NCBI GenBank assembly: GCA_022410635.1
Contig: JAJVDF010000458.1
Coordinates: 218,860 to 282,859 of the forward strand
Length of the DNA stretch: 64,000 nucleotides
Source of the DNA: Tretioscincus oriximinensis
Taxonomy: Eukaryota > Chordata > Lepidosauria > Squamata > Gymnophthalmidae
Direction: 5' to 3'
Shown here: positions 46,503 to 57,267 of the stretch, piece by piece
Layout of the letters: the number at the start of each line of letters is the position of its first letter
How positions within the stretch are numbered: the stretch's first letter is position 1
Position numbers and translations under genes: made by a program
Notes under the pieces: generated by a model
Told to the model about the DNA's origin: nothing
Databases searched by the model: none
The model's input: only the letters and a program-made list of their open reading frames with translations

Positions 46503-46912
46503 GGCTTGGTGCATATCATGATTTAAAAAACACTACAATGCTATAGTCCAGAATACAGAAATCGCACATCCGTGCACACTAAACATGTATATTCCATGAC
46601 CGATGCCCCAGTTCTGTAACATCGCTCATTAATCGTCACTGTGAAGTCAGATATTTTTTTTTACTCACAATAACCAGTAGAAACAACTGCTGCGTTCTCG
46701 ATTGTTTTATCATCTTGCGTCTAATTTGTGCACACACATACGGTCACGAGAATATGTGGTCTGTGGAACAATGCCTGAATATCTGGGCAATAGTTTTTTC
46801 TGGGGAAAATGGTATTTATTGTGGGTCAATTACTGAAAAAGACTTAGCCCTTGTGCCTGAGACATCCTGATTGCGATATGAATGAGGTAGAAAAACATCA
46901 TGTGCACATAGC
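46503..46912 (-). mobile_element. Dispersed element E, copy 2 (reverse)
   Basis: The reverse complement of 38176-38582 over its length: for example GATAAAACAATC, GCAGCAGTTGTTTCT, AACTGGGGCAT and GGTCATGGAATATACATGTT are shared. Ends are GGCTTGGTGCATATCATG and CATCATGTGCACATAGC. Confidence 0.78.
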
Positions 46913-47799
46913 GTTAGTCTATGGAAATTGCTAAATACAGTTGGGAACCCTTGAGTATGCCTTCCTCATGATTTGGAAAATCTGAATTTGAATAACAGCA
47001 ACTATTGCATTTTTTTTAATTCAGCCAGATTTATGAATGCAAGTGGATAGAAAGATTTGGTAAATGTTTCCAAAGAATATGGGTATTTTTTAAAAATGAA
47101 AAATACTAATAAATGAATGTATTCAGAATTAATAGAGAGAATAAAGCCAGACAAGAAAAAGAATCATTTCAGTTTTGTTCCTATTGCTAGATAATGTGCC
47201 TCTATTGGGACTTTCCAGAAAGACAACGTATTATAAAATGTTTCTATAAAAAACTGTAATGATCTGCAAGAGTCCCAAAATGTAAAATAGCGCAGTCTGA
47301 GCAGTTTACTGTCAGGTTTTGTTATTGTCATTTTTTATCTTTTCTGTTTTTAATATTTATGTAATTTAAAGTTGATATGTATGAACAAGGAAATAAAGTA
47401 AATATTTATAATTTCTCAGAACCTTTTGGGAAAATCCAAAAAAGGAAGGGTGCAAAGTGTTGATGGCTCTTTCTGCACTAATTTGGACTATAGTGGTAAC
47501 TTGGGTTGGTGTCTGAGGTGAAATAAAAGTGTTTTGGGCTAATAGTTGTGAGTCTAAGCATTTTCAATTGGTTTGGCCTTTAACCAGCTGGCATGATCCC
47601 ATGGCTGAAAATAGCTGTATAGCCACTTACAAAAGACTACTCCAGACCAGCTCCAAGATAACCTAAGCATTTTCAGTGTAGCCTCAAACTGACTGTTTCC
47701 CTAAGGTTAAGCTTACTGATGATTGCAACAAAATGAGATGAGGTTGCTTTCAAATCCAACACATTAACATGCTTTCTGACACTTACTTTTAATACATCT
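46913..47799 (+). other. Gene-free sequence, nothing recognised
   Basis: No gene or clear repeat. Confidence 0.5.
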
Positions 47800-47802
47800 T
47801 CA

Positions 47803-47921
47803 GGTCCTGTCCACACAGAGCCTTATCCTGGGCTATACTTTGGAATAGTAGCCTGCCATTCACATGCTAGTGTAGACTGGCATGTGGATGGCCAAGCACT
47901 GTCCCATAATAAGACAGGGCC
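47803..47921. mobile_element. Palindromic Harbinger-like MITE, family A copy 4
   Basis: GGTCCTGTCCACACAGAGCC ... GACAGGGCC, with TCA on both sides (47800-47802, 47922-47924). The left arm is near complete; the right arm is shortened. Confidence 0.78.
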
Positions 47922-48289
47922 TCAGTCCTGCGGAACTGGACTAAATCATGAGAGGGGCCAATCCCCCCCCCCCCCTCATTTACTCCTGTTCTTTAAGACT
48001 GAAGATAGATTAAAATGTGTTCTGGAACAGCTCATAAAAATGATTTTATGACCAGTGTATGGTAATCTATCCAAATAATTACTCCATCTACAACTTGATC
48101 ACAGCCAGGAGAAGAACATATGGAGAATAACATTAATAGGGTAAGCTCTAGACAACTGTATTTAAAAATACCTACAGGTGTTTCACATAAGTAATACTTA
48201 TGTTTTTAGTCCATTTCAGAGAAATAGCCATGCTAGTTTTGGTAGAAAGTCCAACAAGCGGACTTGTAGCACTTTGAGACTTAACAAGA

Positions 48290-48690
48290 GAACATAAGAA
48301 TATAAGAAGAGCCATACTGGACCAGGCCACAGCCCATCAAGTCCACAATTCTGTGTCACACAGAGGCCCACCAGATGCACCTGGGCAGTCTGAACAGAGG
48401 AAAGCAAAATATGTCTCTGTTCATGACTCCCTGCAAATGGTATTTCAGGAGTCTTGCCTGTTCCTCCATCCCAGAGGCAACATCGAGACATCCATCCTAG
48501 TGTCCATTTATACCCTTGGTGTCCATAAACCTGTCTAGTCCTGTCTTGAAACTATCCAAGCTGTTAGCTACCACTACCTCTTCAGGAAGTAAATTCCACA
48601 GGCCGATGGAGAAAGGTAGGTGGCATGATACGTCTACTTCTTCAAATCCTAGAGGACCAAAGTCAGGAACAGACTTTATAGGAAACTGTG
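48290..48690 (-). mobile_element. CR1-like LINE-derived repeat
   Basis: AGAGCCATACTGGACCAGGC, CAGAGGCCCACCAGATGCAC, then CTTGAAACTATCCAAGCTGT and AAATTCCACAGGCC are in the order of a widespread reptile LINE repeat. It is the reverse of the piece at 14520. Confidence 0.65.
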
Positions 48691-48919
48691 CAGGAGATGA
48701 CAAAGGACGTGTAAATGTGGTGTGGGAATGAAGTTGGTGAGAAAAACAGCTAAAGTGCAGAAGTTAATCAAATAGAGGAAAATATCTGGAGGAACGAGAT
48801 GCATCTGCTTGGTTTTACAGCAATCAGTTAACTAGTGTTATAATATGTATGATGTACAGGGGAATTATTGTCTCTATTAAGTCCCTTGTTGATGGACTGG
48901 CATTTGTTGATGTATTCTA

Positions 48920-49568
48920 GTTTGAACTGTGGCTAAGCATTTTCCATATAAACAACGTATGTGGGAAACGGTGGGATGTGGGTTCGTATCCCTTGCATAG
49001 CCTAACTTTGACATAATAGGAATATTTTGCCCATACGTTGAGTTTTGGATTAAACGTCTATCTAGTAACTTCTTGGTATGTTTTTACTGAATCTCATGCT
49101 ACATTCCTGAAAGGTTCTTTCCATCTAGCCTTTTGGAGAGATGATACAGTCTACTTGTTACTGCAACCTAATGTCTTATGTTTTTAGGAAAGCTTTCCGA
49201 AACACATGTTTCTGTCCCATATTTCCTGTGTTAACAAAGAGAAAAGGGAAGCCTTCCTTTGGGAGCTTTCATTAAGAAAACTATTATTGTCAAATAATAG
49301 CCTTCCAGGAACACATTTGAACCATGGCCAAACACTTTCCATATAAACATGTGTGGGAAACAGTGAGATGTGGGCTCGTATTCCTTGCATAGTTTAACTC
49401 TGACACAACAGGGTCATTTTGCCCATACGTTGACTCTTGGATTAAATGTCTATGTAGTAACTTCTTGGCATGTTTTTATTGATTCTCATGCTACATTCCT
49501 GAAAGGTTCTTTCCATCTAGTCTTTGGGAGATGACTCAATCTACTTGTTACTGTAACCTAATGCCTAC
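48920..49568 (+). repeat. Local tandem duplication (two copies about 390 bp apart)
   Basis: 48920-49175 and 49315-49568 are clearly homologous across 250 bp: both have TTTCCATATAAAC, TTTTGCCCATACGTTGA, GTAACTTCTTGG, CATGCTACATTCCTGAAAGG and CTACTTGTTACTG at a constant offset of 390-395. About 140 bp lies between them. Confidence 0.85.
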
Positions 49569-50479
49569 ATGTGACCTCCCAGGTGACAGATGTGTAAGTA
49601 TATAGAAAAAACTTACATGAAGTAGAGGAAGGAATATGATTGTCTGGAAATAAAGTGAAGGCATCAGAAAAATTAAAGCACTTAGGCTGTGTCCCCACTG
49701 CAAGAAAAAATGGTTGTCAAATCTGTATGAAACCTAAATGGCCAGACAGCAACTGGGTGCTTGGAGATTATCTTCATTGGGATTTTTCTGCTCTCGCTCT
49801 GGTTTGGAGGCTGTGTGTGATTTGTGTGAGGAGAGAAATGGGAAGGGCTGCATATTCCCTCCTGGCCTATGCACAGGTTGGGTGTACCCCAGGTAAGGCA
49901 CTGTGGCCAATCTTGGAATTTATCAGTACATATTTAGCTTCCACTAGACAACATTGTGACAACAGATGCATTTTGATCAGTTTACACGTTCAAAGACACA
50001 ATGAAAAAGGAAAGTGGGCTGGTGGTGTCCAATATATGACAGCTCCACAGGGCATTAGAATAGGAACCTCGGATAAAGCATTACCCCCCAAAAGAATCCA
50101 TGCTCGATTTCCTCACGGAACTTTGATCAGGGGCTCTCATGGGCTCCTGCTTTGCCCAAAATGGTTGCTTTGCCCACAAAGCCATCAGTAAACAAATAGC
50201 GGAGAGAAAAATGCAACATAATTCCCTGCTACCATAACACACGATGGAATCATCTGGTAGAACTAATGGCTATTCTAATTCTGTCCCTTCCTCTGGTCAT
50301 ACATCAACTTTCAAACATTCTTCACACCTGAAAAATGAGCTTATTTTTTTCTGGTTTAGTTCAGAAACATCAGAATAAATCTAATTCTTCAGGAATTAAG
50401 AAAGTTTAAAAAGTATATATTTGTGCAGGATCATAGTTTCTCTGGTTTCCCTTCTCTAATGATTTCTTCTTTGCTCCTC
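49569..50479 (+). other. Gene-free sequence with a 183-codon open frame
   Basis: The frame at 49640-50191 is the longest intergenic frame outside repeats. Its product resembles no family I know, has no splice or Kozak support and is probably chance. Confidence 0.45.
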
Positions 50480-50555
50480 CAGTGATACCTCAGTAGTAAT
50501 TGTCACTCGGAAGCCAAAGTGAACTTTGGCCTCCGAGTGGCTATTATAAGTAATC
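50480..50555. mobile_element. Fragment of a Tigger-like palindromic MITE
   Basis: CAGTGATACCTCAG is a Tigger-type end; then CACTCGGAAGCCAAAG (50504) and CTTTGGCCTCCGAGTG (50524) form a hairpin. The right end is worn away. Confidence 0.6.
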
Positions 50556-52550
50556 AATAATCAATTTAGTATTCCAACTACATCCCTTCCTGGAGAGGAA
50601 TGACTAACCCACTGTTATCCATGAACTGTTAACTCACATTTAGGCTGCTAAGATGTGCTTGTTGTGAAGTTTCTCCTAGGTCTGTTTAAAATGTTCCATA
50701 TTGTTAAAAAAAAGTGATCATGTTACTTAAAAGTGGTGTGCAGTAAGATAAAAGAAAGAGAGAGGTATGGATGTTTGGTAATGGAAGAATTATATACCCA
50801 GAGGAAGAAGAAGAGATATAAAGAGGAACAAAGGATCTTCTTTTTGCTCTTTTTTCATCATATCCCCTCAGTTTCAGCATCTGCTGTGTTGTCCTATTCC
50901 TTTCCTACATTAATATGCAATTATTCTTCATTGTAACACTACTCTGGGAGGAAAATTTTCAATATTAATAGATCATAACTATTTCTGTGATGGATTGATT
51001 GAGGACAGTATATGTCAGACAATGAAAGAAAGCACTTTGATCTTCATTTGCATTGCCTTTGTAAGCTTAGTTATTACTACAACTAGAAAGCATAAATAAA
51101 ACAGTTGATGAAGAGACAAAGCTGTAATGCTCCTTTTCTAGGAAAAAAATGGGGGAACAGATTGAATAAGTGAAAAGAGTAATTTATAAATTTTTAATAG
51201 CCAAGAAAAAGAAATCAGCCCAAAAAAGAACAGAACAACTGCATTTCATACATATATTATAACAAAACTGACAATGTCTCCATAGTTAGACAATGTCTCC
51301 ACAGTGACAGCAGAAGGATCTGGAGGTGGTTGCCTCTGTGGCAGGCAATGTCTCCTCATACACAGGGGGAGAGCACCTCTTCAGTGAACATTTCATTACG
51401 TTAAAATTGGAACCTCCAAGCCTAAGATGCTCCATGCTTCAGATGACCAGAAGCAATTGTTGGGCCAAAGACAGAATGCTTTATTAGATGGCTTGTGGTA
51501 CATCTTATATTCTGATGTTCTTATGCTAATCTGTCCCTGTATGGAACTATAGCCTCAAATAATGGAATGATCTAAGCCAGTGCTTCTCACGGTTTCTGAT
51601 GTAAGAATCCTTAATTATATTCCATACAAATTTCTCCTATCACCACAGACTGGCAGACCACAAACAGACCAACCTTTTGAGCAACACTGCTGTACGGTTT
51701 CTTTTACAAGAATAAGTTTTTGCTGTCTGAAAAATCTCAAACAGAATTCCTTTGTTGGAATAGAAATGACATCAAAATGTTCATAATTTGACATCTGCAA
51801 CTAGAAAATCTTGCATTGATTTGATTAGAAATGGGATCATCACTCCATAGCCCAAACAACTGAAAGAAATTGCTGCCTAATTATCTTAAAATACAGAGAA
51901 TGCAATCCCAGTTTATTTGTTATTAATTAATTAGACAATTTTTGGATCCTATCCCTTAGAGAACACATTCCATTCCATAAAGTCTGATTACTTGCAAGTG
52001 ACGATGTTTTAGATCAATACGCAACTGGGGAGATCAAAAGGAGGCTTTCAATCAGATCCTTATTTTTCTTATTCTTGGTCCCGATTACAGGGCTATTCTC
52101 TTTGCACACTTCCCCACAGGGAAGTTCCTCCGTGCTTAGCTGACTGTTAGTGTTACTGTTATTATCTAAGAAGTGTGTTTAGATTTACAGTCTTAAGTCA
52201 AAACCTTCTGAGCCTTGCTGCACCATTTCTAGACTCACACGATAGCTAAGCAAAGCTTGCTTTAGCACTAAAATGAAGGCAGTGATCCCAATCACACCCC
52301 TTTTTTAAAACCAGTGTTGGTCCACTTTGAGATAAAGATAATACATCAACAAAGCGACAAGTGGTTTTCTTTGAACATTTTCTATCTCAGAAAACCCATA
52401 TTTAGTTTCACAACCAAAATTAGCCCCAGACACAGAAAGGATGTGGGTGAATAGCACAGAAACCAAGTAAAGTCTCCACAATCTACCACCAAACATATTA
52501 TCCTTGTGGCCAATTGGGTAAACAGAGGTAAGCAATATCTGTCACTTACA
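50556..52550 (+). other. Gene-free sequence with a possible small hAT MITE
   Basis: 51574-51690 has CAGTGCTTCTCA and TTGAGCAACACTG as possible hAT-type inverted ends, without a clear target duplication. The rest is unrecognised. Confidence 0.4.
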
Positions 52551-52558
52551 TCCTATTA

Positions 52559-53120
52559 TAGATTGACCAGATTTTCTGAGGCCCAAACTGGGGTAATTAA
52601 TATTCATGCTAATTTGCATATTCATAAATATACAGATTACCCACTAACATACATTCCCTTCCGAAATTCCCTCCCAAGAAATCTTTGAAGCATGTGAGAA
52701 TTTTTTAAGTGTGCGAGAATTTTTAAACTGAGAATTTTTGGAGTACATCAGAAATTTTTTTTACAGAGGGGAGGGTGCCTTCAGGAGCTTCCCCCAGTTG
52801 CTAGAGACCCCTAGTAGTGGTGCAGTGTATTGCTTTTTTTAAAAAAATAATTTTTTAAGTGTGCGAGAATTGTTTGAAGTGTTTTGGAGTACATGAGAAT
52901 TTTTATATTTTACTGAATGGAGGGTGCCTTCAGGAGCTGGCCCCGTTTGCCAGAACCCCCTGGTGGTGTTGCAGTGATTTTTTNAAAAAATAATATATTT
53001 TTTTNAAAAAAATAAAAATTATTTCTTAGCAAAAAACGGGGAAATGGCGCCCCCCNGGGAGGGCGAGGGAGACACCCCAAAACTGGGTCCTACCCCAAAA
53101 GGGGGCATCTGGTCAGCCTA
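52559..53120. mobile_element. hAT-like element, family C long copy with perfect 8-bp target duplication
   Basis: TAGATTGACCAGATTTTCTG ... GGGGGCATCTGGTCAGCCTA, flanked exactly by TCCTATTA at 52551-52558 and 53121-53128. At 562 bp it is more than twice the other copies. A roughly 150-bp unit (AAGTGTGCGAGAAT ... GAGGGTGCCTTCAGGAGCT) occurs twice inside. Three ambiguous bases lie near the right end. Confidence 0.82.
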
Positions 53121-53285
53121 TCCTATTACCCTGCTAAATACAAGCAGGTATTTGGATTCATGTTTAGGACTAGGCCTCACTGAATTCTGCAAATCCCTCA
53201 TCACATATGTAAATCTTTGAAATCTTTTTTCAGTTTGATAAATGACTTTAGTATATGTACAGAGTGAGAGAGAGAGATAACATTT

Positions 53286-53422
53286 GGCCCTGTTCACACA
53301 TGAACCTTAAAATCTTTAGTCTTGAAAAATAATCTTGATCTGGTGTGTTTTTCCCTGATTAAATGGATTAGGCTCATTCTTCATTACTGAAGAACATTTA
53401 AAAGTCCATGTGTGACCAAAGC
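53286..53422. mobile_element. Harbinger-like MITE, family B copy 2
   Basis: GGCCCTGTTCACACATGAAC and GTCCATGTGTGACCAAAGC are imperfect inverted ends, flanked by TTT. Related to 8841-8963. Confidence 0.6.
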
Positions 53423-54028
53423 TTTATTGAATTCAGTGAAATCTTCTTGGGCACATTCATTTACAAATAAATTTTAAAATCTCTAATAAAGATTATACAT
53501 TGTTCCGGCAGAGGAGATTTAAATAGTCCACGACTGCCCCTTCATGGCAAGAAGAGGAAATGAAAGAATATCCAATTGCTTAATTCTGTATTTGAACTTC
53601 AGTCAGCTATTACTGCTTCTACACTGAATTAGATTGAAGTATCTATCCATGTACATAATTACAAGAAGTTGCAAGATTTATTTTTGCCATTTTTAAAAAT
53701 ACAAGCAACTTTGAAAACAGCAATTCTTCTTGGTGCAGAGCAAAAGGAACTAATTTTGTTTGTGTTTTGAGAAATATTGGCTAGATTAATTTCATGAACC
53801 AAGTAGAAAGTACAACTTTTTGGTAGCATTCAGATTATGGANCTTTAACAATTGTAGAGAAAAGACAGCATCCCTTGTGGTGAAGACAGCATATCCCCTA
53901 GCTAAATTCTCTGTATCAACCATATTCCCCAGGGATGTTGCTTCTGCTTTGCTTTCTGGATCATAATTGTGGACAATAACAGAGAACTTTTCTACACGGC
54001 ATTTGAAAAATTTGGATGCTGTCAATGA

Positions 54029-54144
54029 AGAATGCTAAAGTGTCTCCAGAGAAAACAGTCACATACTTTTTGAGTAGAGTGGTTTAACTTCAAAATGAAG
54101 CATGATTTTACATATTGTCTCACATGGAGACACTTTAGCATTCT
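54029..54144. repeat. Perfect 19-bp inverted repeat with 78-bp spacer
   Basis: AGAATGCTAAAGTGTCTCC (54029-54047) and its exact complement (54126-54144) would form a stem with a 78-base loop. It may be the core of another MITE. Confidence 0.85.
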
Positions 54145-54273
54145 GAGGAGCACATTGCATACAGTAATAAGCCTTGTCTTCCATTTCTATTTGTGACAGG
54201 GAGTGGAAGGAAAACAATATTATGATCTGCACCACATTCTCATTTCTCTAGGGTGCTTTCCCTCTCAATTATA

Positions 54274-54380
54274 GGCCCTTCCTGCATGCATACACTGCCT
54301 TATTTCAGAATATATCCTGGCATAGAGGCCTGTTATCCATGTGCTAGAACAGACTATGCCTGATCCTTGAATTCCACAAG
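54274..54380. mobile_element. Palindromic MITE, family A copy 5 (worn)
   Basis: GGCCCTTCCTGCATGCATAC, then CCATGTGCTAGAACAGACTA: recognisable left arm with many substitutions. Confidence 0.55.
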
Positions 54381-55352
54381 TCAGCTCTAACAAAAAGCCC
54401 ATGATCATATTTAATTTTAATTAAGAGTCCACACTAAGGGGGGGGGGGAGAGAGAATATATCAGAAAAGTGACAAATCGTTTTCTTTCACCATTTGTAAC
54501 GCTACCTTTCATATAAATAAATAAAAGAAAGTGCACATTCATGAATACTCTCACTTCTGACCAATCAATGGATGCCTCCTCTGTACAATTGCANCTGTGT
54601 CTGCACCATCAGCCAAGTCCCTGAGTCTTGCCATGAGTTACTTGCTCACACCCATGCAACCTAGATGCATAAGGTAAGTGTTGGCAGGAAGGAGAAAGAC
54701 AGGGAGAGGAAGTGAAGTGAGGGTCATGGCGGGGCGGGGGGCTGAATACATTACAGAAATGGGGGAGGAAAGTAGCAGGTGCAAATAAGAAAGTGAGAAG
54801 AACAGAAGTGAAGGAGGAGATGCCAGGGGAAGTGGTAGAAGGCAGTGGAAAGAAGAAGGCTAGTTCAGGGAGGAAAAGGAGGATGTGGGGAAAGGGAGGG
54901 AGGGATGGTAGTCTTTCCTCAACCCAGTGAAACAAATCTTCACAGAACTGGAAGTGTGCCAGCAGGTATTTTTTCAAGACATCCTGGACACCCGACTCAC
55001 AGTGTCTTTCAGATGTCTGGGCCACCTTGGCACATGCCAGGTGCTATGGGGACCTCTTGTGGTTTCCTGCTTCTGTAGAAAAACAATTGTTAAGTTTGCA
55101 GATGCGTTATTGCATTCTGAAGATGAGCTGAAGTGAAATTAAACTTAAGCATGATCACCGCCACACTTTTACCATCTTATATCCTAATGGCGTGATGGGA
55201 ACCAAATGGGAACCTGTTCGGACAGCTGAATAACTGAAATTGTCCACTGTTGGACCAATCAGNCTGTGTTCTAAAGAGCCCCCAAGGAGTGAGGAAAAAT
55301 CCATAGATCNTTGTGGCATCTAGAATCCTAATTGGGAAGTGTACATCTAGAA
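54381..55352 (+). other. Gene-free purine-rich stretch
   Basis: 54650-54910 is strongly A/G-biased. The Pro/Leu/Phe-rich minus-strand frame at 54609-55025 reflects the bias. No gene recognised. Confidence 0.5.
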
Positions 55353-55535
55353 TAGGCTGACCAGATGACCCCTTTTGGGTATGTGTGAAAAGTCGGTTTT
55401 GGGGTGCCTCCCAGTTTTTGCTGAGTGAAAAAAAAAATTCCGAATTTTTTTTNGGGAAAAAACTTCCTCAGCAAAAACCGGGAGGCACCCCAAAACCATG
55501 TTTCCAAACGCCCCCCCCCCCCAAGGGTCAGCCTA
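55353..55535. mobile_element. hAT-like palindromic MITE, family C copy 5
   Basis: TAGGCTGACCAGATGACCCC ... GGGTCAGCCTA. Long G-tract arms (GGTTTTGGGGTGCCTCCCAG and its complement) around an A/T loop with one ambiguous base. Confidence 0.82.
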
Positions 55536-55599
55536 ATAGAACCACCACTCTCTCTCACACACACACAATTAATTTTCTCTCTTTGTAATGTAAGCNTCA

Positions 55600-56110
55600 G
55601 AGGCTGCATATGTCAGAGGCTTATTTGGTGGTTTGGGAACAGATTCAGAAAATAAGGCTCCAGCCTAACATCCTGCTGCCCAACCGTCTCTCTTCCACAT
55701 TCTACCAGATGATCCATTATTTGAGAGGCTTCAGTTATGTTCTTTGGACCTCTTTTGATTTCAGATGGGCCGGGACACCAGGAACCATTTATCTACAACA
55801 GAAAGCTTGGTTCCCATCCATTGATAGGAATAATTGGGGTTCTTTACCACAATGTGCATGACTTTGCACTTGCTTAGGTTGAAGTGTATTTGCCACTTTG
55901 TTGNCCACTCATCCAATTTCAAGACATTTCTTTCTGGAGTGCTTTACAATCACCTCAGTTTTTTTACTATCCTGAACAGTTGCGTGTCCTCAGCAAACCT
56001 GTCAATCTCACTATTTATCTCAGAATCCAGATCGTTTACGAATATATTAAAAAGCAAAGTACTGAACCCTGGGGTATGCCTTACCTCTTTTAGACTGTCC
56101 ATTTATGTCT
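55600..56110 (-). mobile_element. CR1-like LINE-derived repeat
   Basis: ACAATGTGCATGACTTTGCA, GTATTTGCCACTTTGTTG, GTCCTCAGCAAACCTGTCAA and CTGAACCCTGGGGTATGCC follow the order of a widespread reptile LINE repeat. It ends about 150 bp before the HECTD2 CpG island. The open frames here are chance readings. Confidence 0.65.
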
Positions 56111-56338
56111 TAGCCTGACCCAGGACAGGACCTCATTCAGGAGAGTATAACAGCAGAAAGAATGTGGGTGCCTATTACATGATGTAAGGACGTCGTTGGT
56201 TGCCACAAGCCACTTGATTTTAATAGACTACTAAAAATCGTTATGAATTGTGGTTGCAATACAAAGCCAGCGGGTGGCGAGTCCCTTAGGATAGGGCCGT
56301 TGACGAGAGGGGGAACTAAAGACTTCTCTGCCACTGAA

Positions 56339-56350
56339 CAACATGGCGGC
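56339..56350 (+). promoter_or_regulatory. YY1-type motif (CAACATGGCGGC)
   Basis: CAACATGGCGGC matches the YY1 core ATGGCGGC. In vertebrates such sites often lie just downstream of a start site. It is 1.15 kb from the HECTD2 start codon, so it may mark an upstream start or a separate transcript. Confidence 0.4.
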
Positions 56351-56589
56351 GCTGCCTTTCCACGCCGGCCCCGAACAGAAGGGGGCGCTACGCCTCTGCT
56401 CTCCGCGGGAAACTGCCGAGCCTTCCAGCAACCGAGGCGCCCGCTGTGCTACCGCGCAGTTCCCTCCGCCTGCCTGGAGGGTGGGGTGGGGGTGCCCGCT
56501 ACTTCTCCGCCAGCCGCTTAGGCCCCGACCACCCCTAGCCTTGTCCTGCGTTATATCTCGGGCCAGAGGTTGGTCACCCACATTCCACT

Positions 56590-56682
56590 GTCGACTATGG
56601 CGCCATAGTCTACGCTAGCATGTCGGTGTCAGGCGCCTATTCCGAGACAGAACCCAAAGTAAGGTTCAGTGGGGACAGGACC
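56590..56682. mobile_element. Palindromic MITE, family A copy 6, inside the CpG island
   Basis: Holds the palindrome centre GACTATGGCGCCATAGTC (56593 on) and a full right arm ending AGTGGGGACAGGACC. Unlike the other copies it keeps CpG dinucleotides (CGCTAGCATGTCGG, GGCGCCTATTCCGAG). The left arm is lost. Confidence 0.75.
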
Positions 56683-57106
56683 TTCATGGGGATATTAAAG
56701 GAGCACCTATCCCGCCTGGTCTCTGGACTGGGGTTGACACCGAAAGCGAGCCGGGGCCAGGGCTTTATGGCGGTCGTGACGGAAGACGGGGGCGCACCAG
56801 GCGAGCGGGTCGGCGTCGTCCCTGGGGCTGGTTCGACGCACGGGGAAAGGGGGGCTTCGGGGCGCGTGCGTGGGCTCTGTGGAGGGAAGCGGGGGCCGTG
56901 GGCGGAGGCGTGGGCAGGCGCCGGGCGCTCGGAGCCGCCTCAGTCCTTGTCATGAGGCGCAACGGATCGGGAGCCCCCGGAGGCTGCCTGAGGGGGCGCG
57001 GGCGGGTCGGGGAGGGACGCGCGAGGCGGCTGGGAGGAAAGGGCGACACAAGGAGCAGCCAGCCTTGCTTGCCGTTACTGCCCGCTGCTCTTCCGCTCCG
57101 ACAGTC

Positions 57107-57172
57107 ATGGATGGAGGAGCTGGGCGGGCCGGCGGGAGGGTGCTGCGGACTTTTGAGGTAAAGGTTGGCTGA
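57107..57172 (+). other. Upstream ORF in the HECTD2 leader, with an internal splice donor-like site
   Basis: ATG at 57107 (GTCATGG, good context) opens 21 codons ending at TGA 57170-57172. Inside it, GAG at 57155-57157 is followed by GTAAAG, a strong donor in phase 0. It could be a plain upstream ORF or, if the donor is used, the start of an alternative first exon. Confidence 0.35.
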
Positions 57173-57178
57173 GGTAAT

Positions 57179-57201
57179 GGCGGCGGCGGCGGCGGCGGCG
57201 G
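57179..57201 (+). repeat. CGG triplet repeat (7 units)
   Basis: Seven uninterrupted CGG units lie in the HECTD2 promoter/leader, followed by a purine GGA/G-run. On the opposite strand it reads CCG. Confidence 0.9.
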
Positions 57202-57267
57202 GAGGAGGAGGAGGGGGGGGGAAGACTTTTCGGGGTGCGCGCGCGCGTGGTGAGACGCCCAGACGAC

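Larger units (their letters stand above)
53129..54273 (+). other. Gene-free sequence with a small MITE and an inverted repeat
   Basis: Contains the family B element at 53286-53422 and the inverted repeat at 54029-54144. The rest is unrecognised. Confidence 0.5.

Noticed and set aside
54609..55025. 138-codon minus-strand frame
   Set aside because: It lies over a purine-biased stretch and shows low-complexity Pro/Leu/Phe composition.
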